This document shows positions 26,801 through 37,586 of a DNA stretch of 64,000 nt, in pieces (position 1 is the stretch's first letter; each line of letters begins with the position of its first letter). The notes beneath the pieces were generated by a model that saw only the letters and a program-made list of their open reading frames with translations, was not told where the DNA came from and ran no database searches. A program made the translations under genes and the position numbers. The DNA comes from Scatophagus argus (lineage: Eukaryota; Chordata; Actinopteri; Scatophagidae): contig NC_058494.1 in the NCBI RefSeq assembly GCF_020382885.2, forward strand, positions 10,620,001 through 10,684,000, in the 5' to 3' direction.

Positions 26801-29439
26801 AAGTACCCATTCATTTACATTTTGTTTCACTACGTACCCAAGATCAAAGAATAGGGGGGCTCCCATCACTAATATTTAGGGAACCTAAACAGTGCTGACC
26901 CAATGTTATCTGTTCATTAGATATAACAATGCTTTCTTCTCATCTTCCTGCAGAAAAGAAAGTCTTACCTCTCTTCTCTCCTGTGAAGGGCACAAGGTCT
27001 TCTTTGTCAGGATGCTCTTTGGCCTGTTTCTCCAGGTGGGCCAGCAGGTTGTCTCTCTGAAATGTTCCTGTTGGAGCTTTCTTTGTCTGATCTTTCTGCC
27101 GTAACCCAGCTGGCAACAGTGCATTCTGGATCAGAAATTACATATTTTAAAAGGAAGTGGGTATTGGGGAAAAAATATGTTTCTCTTCTTTCTTTCTTCT
27201 TTTTCTGAATTGAATTCTAACTGTCTCACTTCTTCCTTTCAGTAGTAGCAAAGTCCTGCAACATCGGTGCAGAAGAATGAAGAACAAATTAGTTCTGGAT
27301 AAATCTCTAATCTCCATTACATATTTTCCAGGCATCAGTGATACCATTGAGTGCACTCCTTCTGAGCATTCATGGGAGAGGAATAAATCCTGTGACATCT
27401 TTTATGTTACATGGTTTATGATGAGTCAAAGTAAGTCTTTCACACTCAAGAATCAACATTTAAAGTTGCCTGAATATGATGATAGCTTAAACCCACTGTA
27501 GCTATACATTAAAGCAACAAGGTGTGATATGCCCTCTACATTTTGAGATTTACCTGCGGAAATAAGAATAAATACGGTATTAACTCACCAAATAAATAAA
27601 ATGAACCAAGACATGCAGTGTACACTAGTAATGAAGTAGTAATTAAAGTCTAGAATACACTCATTCACTTTCTATTCATTTATTCATTCTAGTCAAGTAT
27701 AGTATTCATTATTATTACATTTTTTTAAACAACTCTGAGGATTCTGTTTTTTTAAACAGAGACAAAAAAAACCCACAAAAATATTAGGGTATGAAAGCAA
27801 AGTGAGATAGAAATAAAGATGGTGGTACAATATCTTTGCTCTGGTCAATGTAACTCCCACGTCAGCCACAATCTCTACTCCAGCCCAGCACAGGACCAAA
27901 GAGATTTCCCAGTGCTTTGCTGCTCACCATGTTATTTTCAACCTAAAGCAACATTCAAAGCCAGACTCTTACAAGTGCTACTTATAGCTTCATATCTTAT
28001 CTGTCCTCTCAGCACTGAAAGGCCTCCCTCTCTCTCCCTCTCTTTGCCTCTCAAGCTGCCTTCAGTCTCTCTCAAAGCTTGCAAAGAATATTACTGCCAA
28101 AGCAGCAAACAAAAATCAAAAACATAACAAACAATTTACACAGTCAGACCACATTTACGCAATTGTTTGTTTGGAAATACACTCTTTGGAAGTATCTCTC
28201 TTTCGCTCACTCTGTCTTTCGCTCACTCTGTCTATCCAGTAGCAGTCCATGAGAGTTCACGTGACTTACAGTAGCATTAACAGTGTGGCTGGGAGTATAT
28301 CACAGCAGCTTTTTCTGTCACACTTTCTTTCAGCTATAGACAACAGGCAAACTCCCAGTCCCAGCGTGTTATTTTTACCAGCATGAGACTCTGTCTAACT
28401 CTCCTGTCCCCTTAAATCAGAGCTGTCCTCTGCCACACACCCCACCTCGTTTGGTCTCTACTGTACAGCTGTCATCTGTGAGCACATGAACATAACATGT
28501 ACTGTGCATGCCTCCATGACCAGAAGGCTGAGACTAATGTTTGAGTTAATGTTAGAAAAAAGTGACAAAATATTCCTTATCAACCTGCAACAACCAGCAG
28601 AGACAAGCTGTAAACTGACATGTTATCATCTAAGCCAGCACGTTGCTTATTTACACATCTGGCTGTTACAAAGCAACATTAGCACTTATGTGGAGTTGTG
28701 TTTTCTGGTCACCTGGTGAATGAAAGCCCAAAATTCACTCTCATTTTGGCTTCTGTTTACCCTGATAAATGCTCTGCTTTGTCCACAACATACAGTAGGT
28801 TTATCAACTTTTCTGATTGAGAATCAATCAAATATTAAATATTGGTGCTGCTTTAAGTTATGCAAATTCACTTCAGGGTAAACATTATAATAATAACATG
28901 AGAAATACAACCAGAAATCGCTGTAAATGAGATTTGTTTGAACTCATTCAGATTTAAAAAGGAGCTCTAATCCAAAGGTTTTACAAATTTCAGAGTTCAA
29001 TTTCAATTTCATAGTTCAAGTCACAGCCACCAGGATGAGAAAAAGTAAACTGTATGAACCAGTCCAAGACGTAGTTTGTCATTGTGTTAATGTGAGGCTG
29101 TACTTTATGTACTAAAAACACAAAATGTTCTGATCACTGAATATAAATCTATCCTCTTTCAATAACAGTGCAGCTGGCAGACATGTTATTATTATTGTTA
29201 TTATTATTTTTTTGTCCACTGAGATGAGGTCTTTTCAGTGCCTTACTGGAACTGATGTGCGAAGCCTTGCTGGAAAGGTTGCAGTATGTCTCAAAGCAGA
29301 GGGGCACTTAACTCTTGTGCAACAGTACACCCTCTTAAACAGGCACAAACAAGGCAAGCACGCCTCTTACTGTTCCTTCTGCTTACGTCATGGAGTCTCT
29401 TTGGTCAGCCACTGCCCGCATCAGTCTCTCGCTGACACA

Positions 29440-29474
<35 letters not shown>

Positions 29475-30580
29475 TGAATCCCGCTCATTACACTCCTCCA
29501 GTCATCCCCTTGGCAGTGAGGCACTGAATCGAGTCTCTTTGTGAGCAATAAGACATTCATCAGAAAGCTATTACAGCTGCTGTTCGCACCTTGACCCACG
29601 ATGCATCACTGAGGGTACAAAGCTGGCAGTGGATGCATCAAATGCAGACATAAACAGATAATAAAAAAGCAACAGAAACTAAACACAAGTGTATCTGATG
29701 TACTGTACCTGTACTAAAGCATAATTACTAACATGACCGACTACAGTGCTTCCCATAGACTGCACTTTAATACAAATAAAGAAATAAAGTAAATGATAGA
29801 GAAGAAGGAGAGTGAACAGATGCAAATTTAGCATGATTACAAAGTAAGTCTTTTCTCAAATTTGTCTCAGCTGGTTTAGTTTCACTTTACCCTCAATAAC
29901 CAGCACTGTTTCCTACACTTCCTCACTTCTGTATTTCACTAATCTCTGTTTTCATTATGGATTCATCTAGATTGATTATTGATTATTTTTTGATAAATCT
30001 TGCACAAAATGTTCAAAAGCGAACAAATTACTAATCTGTAGACTCACAGATATCTATCTATCTTGATATATTATAGAGGGTTAGATATAGATATGCATAC
30101 AGTAACATAACCTATCTGCCTATTAGTGGACCTTGGTTTGTCTAAACAGCATTAAAAACACAATCCATCAGCTGCCACTCTACCAATACTGTGAAAACCA
30201 TTAAACAACCATTTACTCATGAGTGTGTTCAACAGCATTTAAAAGGAACTTAATACAGTTTAACTGTCTAAAAAACAGAAATGATCTAACAGCAATTTAA
30301 ATGAAAAGACAAGGGCATGTGTTTATGGTAATGTCCAGCATACTGCAGTACATCACATGATGGGGCTTTGTTAGGTTCGTATGGCCCACATAACTCTCCA
30401 CTGACACCAACATACTGACAGAAACTCCTCCATAAGGAATTTAGATCATAAACTTACATCAGGATCCAGCTCCTCCAATTCATCCTCTAATCGCTGCAGC
30501 TCTTCCTCTGACAGTTTCTTCAGCAGCTCATCCTCATCTATATCCCTGTACTTCTCCATCTCCTTCTTCAACACCGACAT
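17376..30580 (-). CDS. tmod1: Tropomodulin-1, actin pointed-end capping protein
   Basis: Tropomodulin caps slow-growing actin filament ends together with tropomyosin in muscle thin filaments, red-cell membrane skeleton and lens. Coding exons in transcript order: 30580-30458, 27125-26969, 25565-25449, 23735-23646, 22135-22005, 21431-21324, 20512-20369, 19907-19763, 17434-17376. Phases agree and give 357 aa (human TMOD1 has 359). The N-terminus holds the tropomyosin-binding helix ([12 protein letters not shown], residues 9-20) and [17 protein letters not shown]. The middle has [14 protein letters not shown] and [16 protein letters not shown]. The C-terminal leucine-rich repeat domain has [29 protein letters not shown] and [14 protein letters not shown]. 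The last exon ends [17 protein letters not shown]. These match tropomodulin-1 better than the TMOD2-4 paralogues. The ATG exon acceptor is just upstream (exon reaches 30,594), so at least one 5-prime UTR exon exists. tmod1 next to tdrd7 agrees with mammalian synteny. Confidence 0.96.
18668..19081 (-). other. Unrecognised 137-codon ORF in the last tmod1 intron
   Basis: An open frame on the same strand as tmod1 lies between its last two exons. One frame reads [17 protein letters not shown]. After about 19,000 a second, shifted frame reads [19 protein letters not shown], so the two most protein-like stretches are in different frames. A possible acceptor (CTAAG) precedes the first stretch in a phase that could follow the penultimate tmod1 exon. 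I do not recognise the product. It may be an alternative terminal exon, a frame-broken relic or chance. Confidence 0.2.
20885..21200 (-). repeat. Inverted retroposon 3-prime end with AC repeat
   Basis: The segment begins with imperfect AGAACAGAATA repeats followed by TTTGTCATTGTCATTGTACA and TACAATGAAATTGG. This is the usual inverted signature of a fish LINE 3-prime end. It continues through an (AC)n run (21,083-21,100) and a stretch rich in GCATATTGCAC. It lies in the tmod1 intron between 20,512 and 21,324. Confidence 0.45.
22478..22926. mobile_element. Short non-autonomous DNA transposon copy with terminal inverted repeats
   Basis: The left end (CATCAATCAGCCGCAACATT) and the reverse complement of the right end (CACTCATCAGCCACAACATT) match over about 28 bases with roughly four differences, so they form terminal inverted repeats around a 449-bp body. 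The internal text, including AAAACAGCTCTGACCCGTC and TTATTCACTTCACCTGTC, is like that of a family of DNA transposons very common in fish genomes. The copy is far too short for a transposase gene and carries no long frame, so it looks like an internally deleted relic. It sits in a tmod1 intron beyond the exon at 22,005-22,135. Confidence 0.7.
23812..23854. repeat. (AG)n microsatellite beside a tmod1 splice acceptor
   Basis: This is an uninterrupted 43-bp AG run. On the tmod1 strand it is a (CT)n tract that ends about 77 nt upstream of the acceptor of the exon at 23,646-23,735. Confidence 0.95.
29435..29474. repeat. (AC)n microsatellite
   Basis: An AC run of 40 bp is broken once by a T. It is in the long first coding intron of tmod1. 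Confidence 0.95.
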
Positions 30581-31025
30581 GATGGACAGCACACCTGGAA
30601 GCAAACACAATGTCACTTCAACGTGACATGCAAACAAACTTCCGCACAAAGAACTGTCTGGTATTTCAAAATTAACATAATTACCAATTACACCAAACTT
30701 TTACTTAAATCACATTCAATGCTGCCAAGGTTAATTTATATTCAAATGGTTCTCTCACCTCAGTTGCCCCTCCACACAAAAAAAGGCAAGATATAGGTGA
30801 ACTGGAGTCTGGGCGACCCTGGGGACTGACAAAACAAATCTATATCTGTGGATGGAAACAGGAGGTAAAACACTAATTAAATTCCCATTCAAATAACATT
30901 TTGTTTGAAGGACCAGACTAAAGCAAAGCTGACTTTGACGGTGAATTTTCAAAAGGCAAAATTCACATACAACATCAATGTCACTTGATGTTGCTCTTTG
31001 CCATTGAAAACTCGATTGCGCTCAC

Positions 31026-31104
31026 CTCAGTGAGCCCCAGCTCAGGGGTAAAATAACAGCAAAGGCAGCCAAGTGCCTGTAGGGCTCCTGGGAAACAGAG
31101 GAAC
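31026..31104 (-). other. tmod1: Possible tmod1 5-prime UTR exon
   Basis: On the minus strand, a segment of 79 bases is bounded by a CTGCAG acceptor and a GAG/GTGAGC donor. It lies between the promoter-like region and the ATG exon. The splice sites are good, but no transcript evidence is available, so this is a suggestion only. Confidence 0.25.
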
Positions 31105-33651
31105 CTGCAGAAGATATAAGCCCAGAGTGAAGAAACATTAATAGCTCTCAAAATTAGAAAGTAATATGTACACTAAGTCATCTATAAAAAACACATATAG
31201 AAGTGTTTGGCTAGCTGGCAGAACGATCATTTCAAGTTTCCTCACAAGGCAACTCGGGTCAATTTAACCTGAACTGATTTTGCAGATTGGATTTTCTTGA
31301 TGAAACATAAGAAAATAAGTAAAGATAGTCATAAATAAGCCTAGGTGGTGCATGTGGCTTTAGCTTCTTGAGATAAACACTATTTTACAAGCCACAACGA
31401 CATTATACACTGGCTGTATTCTTGCTATAATAAAAAGTTGTGTTGGTTCTCTGACGTTTGACTAGGGCAAGTGCTAATTATGAAAAGGGACACTGACAGA
31501 GAAAACCTACCCAAGCCTGCTCTAACAACATGGTTGGCTAGAAGTTATACAGGGTATGTAGAAGGTGTCATGAAATGTGTGGGACAGGAAAAAAGCTTTA
31601 AAACAACAGCTTTTATCTGCATCAGACGAACAGGTGACTGAGTTCAGCTACAGACGGATGACGCACAAGTAAAAGTATATAATCATATCTATTTTATGCG
31701 ATTTGAACAGCAGACAAGACTTTAGCTGCAACTTTTCACCTGTTCTGTCTAAACAAAAGCTCTGTTTCCTCCTAGAATTATATCCTGTTGCTGGCCCATC
31801 TGCTATAATTCACTGTCAGAAGTGTTGCTCTGCTTTACTTCTCAAAGTGCTCTGCAGAAAAGTATAAAAGGCAAATCCAGATAAACCAAATATCTTGAGC
31901 TTTCCTTCTCTGCTGACACTGTGGACAGACTGGAGGTCTGATTTCCTCTCTCTAGCTCTTTACATTTCAGTCTCGGCTGTTGGACCAGATGACTGGTGAT
32001 GGATAAGCTGCCGCAGAACATTCTGGGTCACGGCACCAAATGCTCAGCATACATGCTGCTTCTTAGTCCTGGTTCCTCAAAACTATGGGTCAGGGGTTTG
32101 AAAGGCGTGATGAGCTGCGGCTGAAAGCTGTCCACAAGGCAATACTAATAACAACTTTACTTCAGCCTACGTCAAAGAATGAGAATATTCTCAAATTAGG
32201 TGAAAAGGGTTGAGCTTAAAAACTCCACCAAAGTGGAGTGCATTCAAGAGTACAAATGTGAGTACAAATGTTTCTTTTTGATCTTAAGTATGTCAGCAAA
32301 TGTGTTTTGGCTAACCTCCTAAAACGCTGGGTCAAGCGTACCGTTCTTTTGTTCTGCTTGCTCTAAGCTCCATGACAAGACAAGTTTCCAAAACCAAAGA
32401 TGAAGAACTGGGCTGAACTCCAAATAACACTGCAACTCTACTGGAAGAGGCCAACCTGCTCTGAAATCAAACAGACCCGTGCCTGTATTTAAAATGTTTC
32501 TACAAGCTTTTGCATCACTGGAGGACATTGACTGGGCAGTGAGGAGAGAGAACTAAAGATGACCTGAGTCAGAATGTACTCTGTGAAGTCATAAACACTT
32601 TACTTGACCCTTGCCCTCTAAACCAAGCCCATCCAGTCCTCAAGCCTCTAAGAATAGCAGCACTGATACAGGATCATTAATCAAGTTAGATGTGTGTAAA
32701 ACCTTCAAAATGATGTTACATGGCAACTGTTCTCAGCACAGCCATTCTCACGGTGAAATTAAAAAGTTCATAGTCTAAATATCTGTTTTATACACTTACA
32801 ACACAATGCAGCCAACCCTGTCAAGCAAAGCTCCTTAACAGCAGTTGTGAATCTTTCCATTTGAACCCTGATAAAGTTGTGAGTTTTTCAGCTGTGAAAT
32901 ACACATAACTCTCTATAAAACTCACACAAGTCAAAAACTCTCACAGTCAATAAATCAGCACGCAAAACACAGCAGCAGCACAGCAGACTACTTCCTGTTT
33001 AATGTCTTCATACAGCTTTCACTGCACACACTGTCATGAAATGTGTGAGTAGCTTGTTCATTTTGGTAGGTTCACTGAGCTTATGTCAAACTCAGGTAAA
33101 ATAGGAGCTTGAACTAGGTGGACCTGCAGACATTTAAGTTGTATCTTAAAGACACATATAAACCACAATCAATGATTCCTCTAGTCTTTTGTTTAGAAAA
33201 AAATAATAACAAAGAATTGCATTTAACAAATTTAGCACAAAAATATCTTAAATGTCCTTATCTGGCAAACCAATGAATTCTAACCAGATACCAACTGTAG
33301 AAGTGAAGGTGGATCAATATTTGGACTGAGGGTATCTCTAATCTTCTGGTAACACAAAATTATCACAATATTCCTATAGGTGTAAGCATATTTACAAAAT
33401 CCAGCACAGTTTATTTATCTTCTGTGGGATAGGAATATAACTTTTATTGGGACATTTGTGTGGTGTCTGTCTAAACTGTTTGGCAAGACTGTGGTTGTTT
33501 GAATAGCACAGGTCTCTGAAATGGCCCAGTAGAAAACAGCTGACATCTAACTGGTCTGCCTTTCTCTACCACACACACAACATGGGGCTGAGTTAAGCTA
33601 CAGGACAGTGTGTTTTCTCTTGTGACAGTAACTGATACAATTGTTAGATAT

Positions 33652-33990
33652 TCCATCCATCCATTTTGCATTCATTTTCTATACGGCTTATCTATCAAGG
33701 TCGTGGGGAGAGATGGAGTTCCCCCTGGGCCGGTTGCCAGTCAATAGCAGGACACACAAAGACAATCACACACACACACCTATGAGCAACGTAGAGTAGC
33801 CAATAACCTAATGTGTGTGTTTTTGGGACTGTGGGAGGAAGCTGGAGTACCCGGAGTACACATAGTTACCTGGAGAAAACCCATGCAGGCACAGAGAGAA
33901 CATACAAATTCCACACAGAAGGGCCCAGACTGGGATTCGAACCTGAAACCCTCTTGCTGTGAGGTGACGATGATAACCACTGCACCACTG
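33652..33990 (+). repeat. Interspersed repeat (CCATCCATCC family), plus-orientation copy
   Basis: It starts with CCATCCATCCATTTTG, then TCTATACGGCTTATC, and runs through GGACTGTGGGAGGAAGC, TGGAGTACCCGG and TGGGATTCGAACC to AACCACTGCACCACTG. This succession is a very common dispersed repeat of fish genomes, usually assigned to LINE- or SINE-derived families. A second, reverse-oriented copy of the same family is at 51,263-51,510. It lies in the gap upstream of the tmod1 start exon. Confidence 0.75.
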
Positions 33991-34984
33991 ACATTCTCTC
34001 AGTCAACCAATTTTTAATACTGAGGAAACTAAACCCATCATGGCTGCTGTGTCGTTCCTTTGAGGACCAGTATGCCACTGTGTATCACGAGGGCCCTAGC
34101 AGCCCACATGATGCCTTGAACCTGAGGTCAGACCACTTGTGCATTCTGCATAGGTCAAAATGTCATGTGTGTGGCTTTACTAATAAGAGTGTCATATCAA
34201 GTTGGCTCCAGATATGATACAGCACTAATCTAAGAGATGAAGACTTATGAACACTGTGCAACAAAGACTAATGACAAGGAGTGTAAAACAGCTCTTGCTT
34301 AGTGACATGTTTTCCACAGTGAAAACACTACACAGAGCTATACTAAACAACACTCAGACTGACATGACTACCAAGCAACAATGGTTACAAGGCTCCTTTA
34401 GTCTACAGCGATGTATGTAGGTCACAAAGGAACTGACTCCCCAACATGTCAGCAGACAACTGTTGCATCTCAGATCACTTGTTGACTGAAATCCTGATTA
34501 TGCAAGGTGCTGTTACATTTTCAACTTAAATTAACAGTCACAGCTCACACTTAACAGCCCAAACTAAAGTTTGTATACAGAGTTTAAGAGATAAGATGAA
34601 CCCTACAGATAAAGTATAATAATTGTATGATGATTATTCTGCTACACAGGGTTCATCTTAAGTTACAACTGGATCACAAAAGAAGATTCAACGAATTTCT
34701 GGTATCAGTGTATTATTGTATCTGTGCAGGACTATGGTGTGAGGACATGCAGCCTGTCATTACTTTAAGAGGGAAGCCTACAGCAGCCAGTAAAACATTC
34801 TCCAACATGGGAGAAAACACTAACAATGATATATATATAAGAAAACAAATCCTTCTGAGTTTCTTGGAGACCTCACTGAAACTTATTGCCTCCAAGTAAT
34901 TTTAAAAGAGTTGCCATGTAGGCCTTCATTATTTGAACCCTGATATGTGATCTTCACTAATTTGAGAGTTAAACAGCCTGCGGT

Positions 34985-35470
34985 ATAGTTTTTGCATTTA
35001 TTTCCGTACCTCTTCCAGCGCTATTTATAGCCGGTTGTCCCGCTGGGTGACAGCAACGAATACTTTGACCAGATATGGTTTCCTTCAGAGCCGCCTGGAG
35101 TCGCTCTGCGCGGTCCGCTCTGCAGCAGGCGCACAAGCCGGGAATCCGTGAAAAGAAAAAAAAAAGAAAAACTCTGCTAGACGTAAGCGTCCATGACCCG
35201 CAGATAATCCTGAATTCAGCAGATTTCAGAGTGCTCACAGAGTTTCCTCCCCCGTCCCTGGTCGTCTCGCAGCGGGTTTATGGAGGCTGAATCTCATCTC
35301 CCGCAAAGGGCAAAGTAAACTTATGGGGAGAGATCCTCCTCCGCCTCCTCCTCTTCACCCAAACGCGGCTGCCCTGTCACTCCAGTGATGTCATGAAGCG
35401 GAGCTGCGTCCAGTAACGGACACGTTGATCCTTCATCAGTTAGGCCCAAGTCTAATAAATCATAACGTTT
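34985..35470 (-). promoter_or_regulatory. tmod1: Proposed tmod1 promoter region
   Basis: This stretch is visibly richer in G+C and CpG than its A/T-rich surroundings, for example around 35,090-35,140 and 35,320-35,410. It lies 4.4 kb upstream of the tmod1 start codon on the same strand and contains a TATA/MEF2-like element at 35,021-35,030 and a CRE-like TGATGTCA near 35,386. No other gene start is a candidate for it. Confidence 0.45.
35021..35030 (-). promoter_or_regulatory. tmod1: TATA box / MEF2-like element
   Basis: On the minus strand the ten bases read CTATAAATAG. This fits both a TATA box and the MEF2 consensus YTA(A/T)4TAR exactly, and is flanked by G/C-rich bases. Dual TATA/MEF2 elements are typical of striated-muscle genes, which suits tropomodulin-1. 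Binding is inferred and not shown. Confidence 0.5.
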
Positions 35471-36169
35471 ATGCATACAAGCCTACTCTTACGTATGTTT
35501 AGCGCCACTCGAGTCCCAAAAACAAACAAACAAACAAACAACCCCCCCAAAGGAGGTTGAACTAACTCTCTGTAGTTAGCTGCAGCCAGTTAGCTTAGCA
35601 CAAACAGCCAGAAAGTCATCAATGAGCGAACAAGTACAAATGAGTCCTGTAATAATGTTGCAGAACTCGCATTTCCTTTAACAGATCAAGACTCGTAGTT
35701 TATGCTGTCAAACATCATAATGACATAATTTGAAATATACATGTATGTGTGGCATTTTACTTGTCAAGGGGGAACTACCGTAGTTAACAGTTGAAAACGG
35801 GGCCCCTCAGCGGGTTGGCTGTTTGGGTTGTTGTCTATTTATTCAGATTTTTAATTTTACCTAAACTACACCATCTGATAAAGATAAAGGGAGAAATCCA
35901 TCTTTGGTAGAACTGCAGGTAATTCAGACATCTGAAACATGGCAAGCGGCCACAATTAAATGTTGCTTTTATAAACACACAAGAAACTGTTGGAAACCAG
36001 TGTTTTAGTCTTAACACTGAATTGTATTTCATGAGTTTGTATTTTATGTTATTTTTTTTTTCCAGCAAATGTGGTGGAGTTAAAGTACAATCTTGCCCTC
36101 TGAAAGGTAATGCAGTAAAAGTGGAAAATACTCATGTACCTAAGTAGTTTGTTAGGTAATTGGGCTTAT

Positions 36170-36246
36170 ACCGGGACGGGGAAACTAATTTCGTTGCACC
36201 TCATGTTTCTACATGTGTGAAATGACAATAAAGCTCCTTGAATCCT
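36170..36246 (+). repeat. Retroposon 3-prime tail
   Basis: The segment includes CCGGGACGGGGAAACTAATT, TTTCGTTGCACC and AATGACAATAAAGCTCCTTG. These are the hallmark 3-prime end of a fish LINE (L2-like) in plus orientation, truncated at the 5-prime side. Confidence 0.55.
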
Positions 36247-36768
36247 ATTGTGCTGAAATAAATCTAGTTATTTTCCTCCACTTGGCAAATGTGCCACAGC
36301 TGCATGACACCCAGCCAGATCTGCCCTTCAGTTCTCTTTACCACAAAGTGCAGAAATTATGTGTGTAATATGACCGTGCATGTGTGTTTGACAATGTTTA
36401 TACTCTTGTTAGACTTCAGATTTTGCCTGACAATTTCAGCTACTCTCTCAGGATGAAGTAAATTAGCACTTGTTAACCTTCCAGGTGGGAGACATTTATA
36501 AAAATTACATTAAAATGTGCTTAAAAAAGGAAGGTCACACTCTTAAGTGACACGGCCAGGGACCTGCCATGTAAGTGTATGAAAAACTGTAAATCAACTG
36601 TCTTAATATTAAAGACATTTACAGTTAGTTGACTCTTCTGACAGAAAGACATTCAGAACACATTTACTACTGGCAGGTCATACTGGTTTGCTATTCCTTA
36701 CTGTACAGCACTTTAAGCCATTTAATGTTTCAGTCAAATTTCAATGAGATGCTTCACTTAAAAGCTCT

Positions 36769-36774
36769 TTTATT
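36769..36774 (-). terminator. tdrd7: Candidate tdrd7 polyadenylation signal
   Basis: AATAAA on the minus strand lies about 0.8 kb beyond the tdrd7 stop codon, with no other gene between. It is the first clear signal I noticed reading downstream. The UTR end itself is inferred. Confidence 0.3.
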
Positions 36775-37586
36775 TCACTGGCAGCTCATCCTGAGAAAGC
36801 AGCTCACATTGCCAGAACACTGGCGAAAACCACTTTAAAAGCTTTCAGCCGAAGTACATCCTGCTTTGGCTACGTGTTTTAATAGAGACAATCCTTGTGA
36901 ACAGCTTTTCATAAACATTAGAAATATTAACTCAGAAATATCAACTTCTTTTCAGCCAAGTAACACAAAATAATATTGAACAAGGTGTTCCCACCAGTGA
37001 TGTTTGTAGATTAATGGAGTTAAGTCATGTCAGATAAATGTAGAAACATATATACATACAAAAATAATTGCAAAATGAGCCACACTGGTACATGCATAAG
37101 GCACAGCAAACAGAAAAAAGATGAGGGAATAGTCATAAATAACACACAACAAACCACGCAACACTAAGATGACTTAACCTGACCAAAAAAAGATTACTTG
37201 TGAGACTGACAAGACAACAATTGGATGGTGAGTAACGATTTCCATCCTTTTTGTAGTCACTTTTTGCAACTATAGTGCCTCTGAGACACAGAACAGCTGT
37301 CCAGGCCTCAAATTCAGAAAAAAATGAACTCCTGGACAAAACATTTTTGGTTTTAAGATGAAGTGGCTTATTTTGAGTTTTTGATTGGGAAAAAAGATCC
37401 AGAATGCTTAACCAAGGAGAGAAAGTGGTTTTGGGCTTCCAAAACTTCAGTGAGCACTTTCACCGTTTTAGAAAACAAAAAGAACCAAAAGCACAGTTTT
37501 GGTTCAAAAATGCATCTTGGGAGATCAGCATGCAGTCCTGGAGTCAGTTTGCTTGGCAAATGTCCCCACAAGCATGAGAGGACATC

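Noticed and set aside
28198-28240. Duplicated TCTTTCGCTCACTCTG motif
   Set aside because: Only two copies in pyrimidine-rich intron DNA; an ordinary local duplication.
29435-29474. Short regular repeats that might suggest an array
   Set aside because: They are simple AC, AG and AAT microsatellites without unique spacers, so not a CRISPR array.
33935-33965. tRNA-like B-box (GGGATTCGAACC, TGGGATTCGAACCTG)
   Set aside because: The match is part of a dispersed repeat; no cloverleaf or A-box at the right spacing was seen.
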